Below are positions 17,548-22,904 of a stretch of 34,214 bases of DNA, piece by piece. The stretch covers positions 1 through 34,214 of the forward strand of contig CAZICM010000085.1 in the NCBI GenBank assembly GCA_964537685.1, in the 5' to 3' direction. Numbering within the stretch: the first letter of the stretch is position 1; every line of letters starts with the position of its first letter. Both the position numbers and the translations under genes were made by a program. The notes beneath the pieces were generated by a model. It worked only from the letters and a program-made list of their open reading frames with translations. It had not been told where the DNA came from and ran no database searches. Source of the stretch: CAZICM01 sp964537685 (GTDB lineage: Bacteria; Myxococcota_A; Polyangia; Polyangiales; Polyangiaceae).

Positions 17548-18581
17548 GGACATGTGGCGCCAATGCAAGCGGCGAATTCTTCGTCACATTCGGATTGAAT
17601 GCAGCTAAAGTCGCTTCCGCATATCGGTAGGACCGTGACAGCACAAGTCAATACTTGGTCGACAAAGAATTGTACGTCGGCACAGCCTAATGCCACACAA
17701 TTGGCTACACAAGCCACACTGAATTGAGGCGGGTTTTTGCTGAAATCAATACATTGGAATGCACAGCCAACGATTTCCAAACAACCGATGGGCTGGCACT
17801 GGCCGCAATCCTCGGGGCAGATGGCGCAGGTTTCGTAGTCTTCGCACTTTCCGTTGGGGCACACCGAGCACACGCCGCAATCCTGCTGGCATGAAGCGCA
17901 GGTCTCGGTGCCTTTGCACAGGCCATCGCCGCAGCCTTCGCAAATGCCGCAGTCGCCCGGACAGGTGAAGCAGTTTTCGGTGGCGGCGTTGCACAGGCCA
18001 TTTCCGCACGCTTCGCAGGCGCCGCAGTCGGGCGCGCAGGAGAGGCAGTCTTCGCCGCCGTTGCAGAAGCCATCGCCGCAGGCCGCGCAGGAGCCGCAGT
18101 CGCCCGGGCAAGATGAGCAGCTTTCGCCGGCATCGCAGGCTGCGTTGCCGCAGGTGTTGCAGAGTCCGCAGTCTTTGGGGCAACTTCCGCAGTTTTCGCT
18201 GGATTGGCAAACCGTATCGCCGCAGGTGCTGCATTGGCCGCAGTCGGGTACGCAACTCGCGCAGCTTTCGCCGGCATCGCAGGCCCCGTTGCCGCAGGTG
18301 TCGCAGATGCCGCAATCGATGGGGCAATTGCTGCAATTTTCAGCGGACGCGCAGGCTCCATCGCCGCAGCCCGCGCATAGGCCGCAGTCGGGTACGCAGA
18401 TGGCACAGCTTTCATCGGGCGCGCAGACCTGATCGCCGCAGGCATTGTCCTCTGGGCCTTCGGTGCCGGTCAGAACATCGGTGCGCCCGCAGCCGATCCA
18501 CAGGCCCGCGCCCAGCGAAAATACAGAAAGCGCAGCGAGAAAAAGCCCCGCGGGACCTCGAGAAAAACGCGAATAAGCCAT
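17544..18581 (-). CDS. Cys-rich repeat lipoprotein (nine 24-residue, six-Cys repeats)
   Basis: The 345-residue product starts at ATG 18581, preceded by GAGG with 6 bases spacing (an in-frame GTG at 18593 overlaps that site). A signal peptide ends in GLWIGC, a lipobox-like sequence predicting an outer-membrane lipoprotein. From about residue 45 to 265 there are nine near-identical units of the form CGxGxCxxxExCxxCPxDCGxCxx, each with six Cys. A Cys-rich C-terminus of ~75 residues follows (GCLEIVGCAFQC, GSDFSCIQSECDEEF). Similar arrays are seen in secreted myxobacterial proteins; the function is unknown, with disulfide-bonded extracellular rod or metal binding both possible. The TGA stop overlaps the ATG of the DUF309 gene. 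Confidence 0.8.
   Translation of the reverse strand: MAYSRFSRGPAGLFLAALSVFSLGAGLWIGCGRTDVLTGTEGPEDNACGDQVCAPDESCAICVPDCGLCAGCGDGACASAENCSNCPIDCGICDTCGNGACDAGESCASCVPDCGQCSTCGDTVCQSSENCGSCPKDCGLCNTCGNAACDAGESCSSCPGDCGSCAACGDGFCNGGEDCLSCAPDCGACEACGNGLCNAATENCFTCPGDCGICEGCGDGLCKGTETCASCQQDCGVCSVCPNGKCEDYETCAICPEDCGQCQPIGCLEIVGCAFQCIDFSKNPPQFSVACVANCVALGCADVQFFVDQVLTCAVTVLPICGSDFSCIQSECDEEFAACIGATCP
17800..18450 (-). repeat. Nine tandem 72-75 bp coding repeats
   Basis: The DNA encoding the nine Cys-rich units is itself repetitive, with CCGCAGTC and CAGCTTTCGCCGGCATCGCA-like blocks recurring in phase on the plus strand. Several units (for example DAGESC plus a Cys-rich spacer) are almost identical, which suggests expansion by duplication or slippage and possible length variation between strains. 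Confidence 0.75.
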
Positions 18582-18677
18582 CGGTTGCCTCACTTGTCAG
18601 TGACAGTGAAAGCCAGGCTACTCGCGCGCAACGGCGGCGTGTTTTTTTTCGCAAACGATTGAATTACGCACAAAAAT
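18582..18677 (-). promoter_or_regulatory. Leader/promoter region of the Cys-rich lipoprotein
   Basis: This part of the 263-bp gap between the two lipoprotein genes should contain the promoter of the Cys-rich gene. It includes the GAGG ribosome-binding site and an A-run on the minus strand (T8 at about 18643-18650 on plus). No clear promoter hexamers were found. Confidence 0.3.
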
Positions 18678-18827
18678 CAACAGGCCGATCTCTCGCGGCT
18701 CCTCCTGTTTTCGTTCAGCGTCGCTCAACGCGGGGCAGATCGGGCTGCCGCTCCACGGCGGAAACCGAATCGCGCTAGGCGCTGAACACACTAAAAAACA
18801 AAGAAGCCGCGAAAGATCGGCCTGTTG
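18678..18827. repeat. 150-bp imperfect inverted repeat (MITE-like or paired terminators)
   Basis: The left arm 18678-18720 begins CAACAGGCCGATCTCTCGCG and the reverse complement of the right arm (18780-18827) begins CAACAGGCCGATCTTTCGCG. The first 27 bases match except for two C/T changes; T-rich stretches follow in both arms, and the inner ends GTTCAGCG (18713-18720) and CGCTGAAC (18780-18787) match again. The centre of ~60 bp contains a GGCAG/CTGCC hairpin (18734-18749). No ORF lies inside. Each arm holds a short GCCG/CGGC stem followed by a T-rich run, so the right arm could terminate transcription of the small lipoprotein gene. A miniature inverted-repeat element is the alternative. Confidence 0.6.
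18800..18825 (-). terminator. Possible terminator of the small lipoprotein gene
   Basis: On the minus strand, 20 bases after the stop, GCCG-ATCTTTCG-CGGC can form a short stem and is followed by TTCTTTGTTTTTT. The stem is only 4 bp, so the call is weak; it is part of the larger inverted repeat. Confidence 0.4.
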
Positions 18828-18844
18828 CCAGACCGAAACGAATT

Positions 18845-19060
18845 TCAGTTCTTGGGCGCTTCGGCAGGCGCGGCAGGCGCATCCGTGCCAGCGGCCGCCG
18901 GGGCGTCGGTGCCGGCGGGAGCAGCAGCCGGGGTGTCCGTGCCCGCGGGAGCCGCGCCTTCGGGGGTCTTGGCGCCTTCACCGGCAGCTTCGCCACCGCC
19001 ACAGGCAGCCGCGAGAACAGAAACGGAAATCGCAAGGATCGCAACGATGTACTTTGTCAT
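18845..19060 (-). CDS. Small Ala/Pro-rich lipoprotein
   Basis: The 71-residue product starts at ATG 19060 with GGAGG 9 bases upstream. It has a lipoprotein signal peptide (MTKYIVAILAISVSVLAAAC) with an LAAAC lipobox. The mature ~50 residues are low complexity: GGGEAAGEGAKTPEG followed by repeated AAPAGTDTPAA-like units. It is likely a small envelope lipoprotein with a flexible tether. No domain is recognised and the function is unknown. The lipobox and ribosome-binding site together make the gene credible despite its size. Confidence 0.75.
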   Translation of the reverse strand: MTKYIVAILAISVSVLAAACGGGEAAGEGAKTPEGAAPAGTDTPAAAPAGTDAPAAAGTDAPAAPAEAPKN

Positions 19061-19237
19061 GGGAATCAGCCTCCAGAGATTCGTTTCGGTCCCGCTACTC
19101 ACTCACGCATTGAGTGCCGCGGCGCACCTTTCTCTCTCTTGCCGGTTAAGACGCCTTGCCTTTTGGAAACGGCTCACAGGTTTTTTTCTTGAGCGATTTT
19201 TTTTCGGCGAGCCTGGCTGAACCCCGAGTTTTTCAAG

Positions 19238-19259
19238 GGTTTTCACGCGGTTTTCACGC
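19238..19259 (+). repeat. Tandem 11-bp direct repeat, GGTTTTCACGC x2
   Basis: Two exact, abutting copies of GGTTTTCACGC occupy one helical turn each, the usual phasing for a regulator binding to one face of DNA. They lie ~250 bp before the sigma gene and ~180 bp before the divergent lipoprotein gene. Confidence 0.6.
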
Positions 19260-19320
19260 TTTTTTTGCGAAGGCTTATGCGTTTCTGAAAGATGCGGTCT
19301 CCGCCAACGTTCCCTGTGGA

Positions 19321-19340
19321 GAGCCGTGCTTGGACGGCTC
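19321..19340 (+). ncRNA. Stem-loop 1 in the putative sigma-gene leader
   Basis: GAGCCGT-GCTTGG-ACGGCTC is a perfect 7-bp stem with a 6-base loop. It is not followed by a U-run, so it is not a standard terminator. It is separated by two bases from stem-loop 2. Confidence 0.5.
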
Positions 19341-19342
19341 CC

Positions 19343-19388
19343 GGCCTTCGATGCCTCCGCTACGTGTCACATGTCCAGCATCGAGGCC
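19343..19388 (+). ncRNA. Stem-loop 2 in the putative sigma-gene leader, loop complementary to start region
   Basis: GGCCTTCGATGC (19343-19354) pairs with GCATCGAGGCC (19378-19388), 11 bp with one bulged T, closing a 23-base loop. Within the loop GTGTCACATGTCC (19364-19376) is complementary to GGACATGACAC (19481-19491), giving 11 bp interrupted by a two-base CA bulge. The partner ends 18 bases before the sigma ATG. A pseudoknot that controls translation is inferred. Confidence 0.5.
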
Positions 19389-19474
19389 GAAGTAACTTTA
19401 GACGCCCGGCGGGTTCAAAACGGCTCAGACAATTCAACAAGCACTGTTTGTGAGCCGCCAATGGCTTATCGCGC

Positions 19475-19484
19475 GTCCTAGGAC
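19475..19484. promoter_or_regulatory. Perfect 10-bp palindrome before the sigma gene
   Basis: GTCCTAGGAC is a perfect palindrome 25 bp upstream of the ATG at 19510. It could be half of an operator or part of the leader pairing at 19481-19491. Confidence 0.35.
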
Positions 19485-19509
19485 ATGACACGCTCACGGA
19501 TCGAAAAAA

Positions 19510-20304
19510 ATGGCTTCACTTCCGCAGCGAGGACAACCAGGGCAACAGGCGCCGCGAGGACGGCTTCGCCTGGTTGCGTCCGAACCTGCCCAAGAATCGC
19601 TTTCGGTTTCATCTCATGCCGAAGGCCCTTCCGAAGCGGTGGCGATTGTTTCGGATCTTTCGCCTGACGAAGCCAAAAAGAAAGTGCCGTCGGAAGCGCC
19701 GCCTTCCGGTGTGAGGCAGGCCCGAAATCTGACTCTTTCGGAATTGCCGGACGCCGAGCTCGTGGTGCTGGGATGCAAGGGCAATACGGCGGCGCTCGGG
19801 GCTTTGTACAAGCGCCATGCCCCGTTCGCGATCAACCTGGCGGCGCGTATCGAAGGCTCGTCGCGGGATATCGAGGATATTGTTCACGACGCTTTTTTAA
19901 AGGCGTTTGAGCGCTTGAACGATTTAAGCGATCGGGCCGCATTCCGGTCTTGGCTGGGTGCGATTGTGGTGCACCAAGTCCGTTCCAGAATGCGGCGGGC
20001 GAGGCTGATGAGCGTGCTCGGCCTCGGAAAAAACAGTGAGCCGGTGGATTTGGACGCGATTGCAAGCGTTGAAGCATCGCCTCATACACGAGCGCAAATT
20101 GCCCAAATTTATGCGCTTTTACGCACTCTCCCAACCGATGACCGCATCGCGTGGACGCTGCGTTCGGTGGAGGGCCATGACTTGGAAACCGTCGCGCGCC
20201 TGACGGATTGTTCGCTGGCCACGGTCAAGCGGAGAATCAGCCGCGCGCAGCGTTTTCTCGACGAATATTTCGTAGACCCCAGCAGTAACAAAGAGGTGCC
20301 CTGA
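19510..20304 (+). CDS. ECF-type RNA polymerase sigma factor (sigma-70 family)
   Basis: The 264-residue product has a ~75-residue polar N-terminal extension of no recognised fold, followed by sigma region 2 (~83-160: ELVVLGCKGNTAALGALYKR, DIEDIVHDAFLKAFERL, AFRSWLGAIVVHQVRSRMRR) and region 4 (~196-250: QIYALLRTLPTDDRIAWTLR, then LETVARLTDCSLATVKRRIS, the -35-recognising helix-turn-helix). It should direct RNA polymerase to a small regulon. The TGA stop overlaps the ATG of the FecR-like gene by one base (TGATG), indicating translational coupling with its probable regulator. No strong Shine-Dalgarno precedes the ATG at 19510; the long structured leader is unusual. The exact start within the disordered N-terminus is uncertain. 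Confidence 0.9.
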   Translation: MASLPQRGQPGQQAPRGRLRLVASEPAQESLSVSSHAEGPSEAVAIVSDLSPDEAKKKVPSEAPPSGVRQARNLTLSELPDAELVVLGCKGNTAALGALYKRHAPFAINLAARIEGSSRDIEDIVHDAFLKAFERLNDLSDRAAFRSWLGAIVVHQVRSRMRRARLMSVLGLGKNSEPVDLDAIASVEASPHTRAQIAQIYALLRTLPTDDRIAWTLRSVEGHDLETVARLTDCSLATVKRRISRAQRFLDEYFVDPSSNKEVP

Positions 20305-21632
20305 TGAGCCGGCGCTCTGTTCCGAAATTTGCGCCGAACGACTTGCGGGATCATGCCGAGCCCGAGCGGATAGACCGTATTTGGAATCGGCTTGAGCAGA
20401 ATCTCGGCGGGTTAAAAGATGCCCCACAGCGCAAGAGCAGCGGTGCGTGGGTGACTTTGCTCGCCGCCACGCTGAGCGCGTTCGGTATTGGGATTGGTGT
20501 TGGCAAAGTGCTTTGGAAAGAGAGTGCCGCGCCTCTTCCTCAAGCCGTTGCCTCTCCAGACACGGCGACGTTTGTGGATGTGCTTGCGGCAGGCTCACAA
20601 GAGCGGACGCTTCCGCTTCCGGGCGGCGGGCATATCACGCTTTCGCCTGAAACAACGGTGGAACTGGAGCGTGCGGCCAATGGTTCGCTGACGCTGAGGC
20701 TGGTGCGGGGCGAGGCCGAGGTGGACACGGCTTCGCTCGCGAAATCGCCTGAACTCGCGATTGTGGCCGGAGAAGCGAGCCTTTCACCGAGCGGGCCGAG
20801 TCATGTGCGGGTAAGGCGCAATCAAGACGATTTGGATGTGACGGTGAACAATGGCAGCGCGAGGCTGAGTTCGCCGGCAGGTTCGCGGGAATTGGTCCGC
20901 GGCGATCGGGTGCAATCGGTTCCGCTTCGCACGGATGTGGCGACGGCGCCGACGGGAGCACTAAAGCCGAGGCTTGTTTTGCCGATGATCCGCCGTCCGA
21001 ACGAACCGGCCATTGCGCCTGAAACACCGGAAGCGGCGGTTGTATCGGCCAATGATTGGCGGGGCAGGCTCCGGGAAAACGACTACGCCGGCGCGCTCGA
21101 TCTGCTTCAAAAACAGCCTGGCGGCTTAAATGGCGCGATCGCGGCAAGCAAGAGCGCAACAGAGCTGATGACGATCAGCGACATCGCCCGCAAAGGCGGA
21201 CAGCAAGCGGCGGCGATCAGCGCGCTGACGCGGGTTGTGGACAGCTTTCCGAGCGATCCCAATGCGCAGGTCGCGGCCTTCGTTTTGGGACAGATGTATG
21301 AAAAGGCGGGCCAAACCGCATTGGCTCAAACCTTTTATGACAAGGCGAGAAGCTTGTCGCCCGAAGGCGCGCTCGCCGAAGATGCGCTCTGTAAAAAGAT
21401 TCAGGCCGAACACAGGGCAGCTCACAAGGATGAAGCTGTCCGGCTTGGCAATGAGTATTTGAACAAATATCCAAATGGGCCTTGCAAGGAGATCGTTCTT
21501 GGGATTCTGTCGGGCGGCGAGCCTGCCGAAGGTGACGAGTCCCACACGCCCGAAACGATCAGCGACGATGCAGGAGCTCCTGCGGCTCCCTCTGCTTCTC
21601 AAGCGCCTCCCTCGCCTGTACCTTCACAATAG
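20304..21632 (+). CDS. FecR-like, TPR-containing membrane protein, probable anti-sigma partner
   Basis: The 442-residue product has a cytoplasmic N-terminus of ~46 residues (ERIDRIWNRLEQNL), one membrane span (~47-70, WVTLLAATLSAFGIGIGVGK) and a periplasmic FecR-type beta domain (~88-208: LPLPGGGHITLSPETTVELE, LTLRLVRGEAEVD, VTVNNGSARLSSPAGSRELV, GDRVQSV). After a Pro-rich linker there is a helical TPR-like region (~250-410: ARKGGQQAAAISALTRVVDS, AQVAAFVLGQMYEKAGQTAL, DEAVRLGNEYLNKYPNGP). FecR proteins transmit periplasmic signals to cytoplasmic ECF sigma factors; the coupling to the sigma gene supports that role here. The last 65 bp overlap the next gene in another frame. Confidence 0.85.
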   Translation: MSRRSVPKFAPNDLRDHAEPERIDRIWNRLEQNLGGLKDAPQRKSSGAWVTLLAATLSAFGIGIGVGKVLWKESAAPLPQAVASPDTATFVDVLAAGSQERTLPLPGGGHITLSPETTVELERAANGSLTLRLVRGEAEVDTASLAKSPELAIVAGEASLSPSGPSHVRVRRNQDDLDVTVNNGSARLSSPAGSRELVRGDRVQSVPLRTDVATAPTGALKPRLVLPMIRRPNEPAIAPETPEAAVVSANDWRGRLRENDYAGALDLLQKQPGGLNGAIAASKSATELMTISDIARKGGQQAAAISALTRVVDSFPSDPNAQVAAFVLGQMYEKAGQTALAQTFYDKARSLSPEGALAEDALCKKIQAEHRAAHKDEAVRLGNEYLNKYPNGPCKEIVLGILSGGEPAEGDESHTPETISDDAGAPAAPSASQAPPSPVPSQ

Positions 21633-22671
21633 CCTTGTTTTCATAGGGTTTTTATTCTTCCCCTTCGCAGCCCAGGCGAAGCCGCCCGCATCTATATCCA
21701 AGGCGCGGCCTGTGGCACAGCTCTCGAACGGTGCAGCTCCCGTGCGCACCGTCGAACTGCGTTTCGGCATGTCAAGCGCCGCCGCCGAGCGATTGTCCGA
21801 GCCCAGGATGCGCCGGCTTTTAGATCTCGAACTCGACGAAAAGGTGAAGCTCGCACCGGGCACAACAGGGCCGCTGGGCGATCATATCGCTTATGTGTGG
21901 CTCGATTTAACGCCCGCATCGCGGGTCAGCGTAGAGCTGCGCGTAGGCGATAAACCTGTCGTTCGGCGCGAAGTGGGCACGTCGGGAATTTCTTGGGATG
22001 TGGCCGCGCGGATTGTGGCGATTACGACATCGGAAATGCTGAGAGCGCAGATGCGGCCGGTCCGGCCCGTTAAAAAGCCGCCTCCGCCCAAAGGCCCGAC
22101 ACCTGAAGAGCTCGATATTGCGCGGCAAAAACGCGATGCCTTGGTTTTGAATGCGCATCTGTCCAGCGTATTTCTTCCTGGGGGAAGCGCCTTTGCGCTG
22201 GGACCCGGGCTTTCTGTAGGACTGCGCAGGCTGGGGTTTTCCGAGCATGTTTCGGCGTCGTGGCTGACAGGGCCTACATCCTTCGGGTCGATGCGCGTTT
22301 TGGATATCGGGCTTGGTGTGGATTACCGCGTCCGGCTCTCGCGATCGTGGCGCGCTTCGTTTGGAACATCCGCGTCAATGGCTCTCGCTTATCTGAGCGG
22401 CGTGCGATCGGTGGATGGAATCGCGGATGCTCAAAACACATGGACGTCGCGGGCCGCGCTCGATTTAGGCATCGAAACAAGGCTATCCAACTCGGCGTGG
22501 CTGGGTTTTTTGGTTCAGCCGGGCATGCTGCTTCGGGCGATTCCTTATCAAAGCGATCTGGCAGGCCCTGGGCAATCGCTGTCGGGCGCGTGGCTGGGCG
22601 CGCGGATTAGCCTGCAAACGGAGTGGATTTCAAGGGCTGAAGGCCCAAGCCCCGCGCCGGGTTCGAAGTAG
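21568..22671 (+). CDS. Outer-membrane-type exported protein of the sigma operon
   Basis: From ATG 21568 the product is 367 residues with a signal peptide whose hydrophobic core is SLVFIGFLFFPFAAQA, cleavage before KPPAS. Residues ~45-185 form a domain with an ELRFGMSSAAAERL start and HIAYVWLDLTPASRVSVELR, then a Pro-rich linker KKPPPPKGPTPEEL. Residues ~195-360 alternate hydrophobic and polar residues with many Gly and aromatics (LGPGLSVGLRRLG, VLDIGLGVDYRVRLSRSWRA, WLGARISLQTEW), consistent with an outer-membrane beta-barrel. I do not recognise a named family. The start overlaps the FecR-like gene by 65 bp; the open frame to 21475 would only add non-signal sequence. It is probably the envelope output or sensor of the sigma system. 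Confidence 0.75.
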   Translation: MQELLRLPLLLKRLPRLYLHNSLVFIGFLFFPFAAQAKPPASISKARPVAQLSNGAAPVRTVELRFGMSSAAAERLSEPRMRRLLDLELDEKVKLAPGTTGPLGDHIAYVWLDLTPASRVSVELRVGDKPVVRREVGTSGISWDVAARIVAITTSEMLRAQMRPVRPVKKPPPPKGPTPEELDIARQKRDALVLNAHLSSVFLPGGSAFALGPGLSVGLRRLGFSEHVSASWLTGPTSFGSMRVLDIGLGVDYRVRLSRSWRASFGTSASMALAYLSGVRSVDGIADAQNTWTSRAALDLGIETRLSNSAWLGFLVQPGMLLRAIPYQSDLAGPGQSLSGAWLGARISLQTEWISRAEGPSPAPGSK

Positions 22672-22695
22672 CGCGGCCGCATACACGGAACAACG

Positions 22696-22902
22696 ATGAG
22701 CGAAGGCACAGAAGAAACGAAAACAGAACCCAAGACCGCGGAGCGCGTCGATGAAGATGGGTTGCCGCTGGACCGAAAACCGACCTTGGATGATGTGCGG
22801 GGCGATTCGGGCTCAGGACGCACCATCGCGATTGGCTGCACCTTGCTTGTGATGCTCGCTCTCGCTCTCTTTTGGCTGGTTCGCGTTGGGATATTGGGCT
22901 GA
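22696..22902 (+). CDS. Small single-pass membrane protein
   Basis: The 68-residue product has an acidic N-terminus of ~40 residues (MSEGTEETKTEPKTAERVDE, then PTLDDVRGDSGSGR) and one C-terminal membrane span (~43-64, TIAIGCTLLVMLALALFWLV), a tail-anchored topology. It starts 24 bp after the outer-membrane-type gene and its stop is 2 bp from the convergent sulfatase stop, so it ends the sigma operon. No family is recognised. The clean membrane span and compact spacing support it as a gene. Confidence 0.65.
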   Translation: MSEGTEETKTEPKTAERVDEDGLPLDRKPTLDDVRGDSGSGRTIAIGCTLLVMLALALFWLVRVGILG

Positions 22903-22904
22903 TT

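Larger units (their letters stand above)
19061..19509. other. 449-bp intergenic region between divergent lipoprotein and sigma genes
   Basis: No credible gene is seen here; open frames such as 19156-19395 lack codon bias and family signatures. The region holds a 6-bp hairpin in the lipoprotein leader (CACTCA/TGAGTG, 19100-19116), poly-T tracts (19181-19206, 19260-19266), a perfect tandem 11-bp repeat (19238-19259), two stem-loops (19321-19388) and a palindrome GTCCTAGGAC (19475-19484), listed separately. It should contain promoters in both directions. Confidence 0.6.

Noticed and set aside
19156..19395. 79-codon plus ORF in the large intergenic region
   Set aside because: It has no ribosome-binding site or codon bias, and it spans the T-tracts, tandem repeat and stem-loops, which better explain the region.
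19405..19430. tRNA T-arm-like GGGTTCAAAA
   Set aside because: The flanking bases cannot form a 5-bp T-stem and no acceptor or anticodon arms fit around it.
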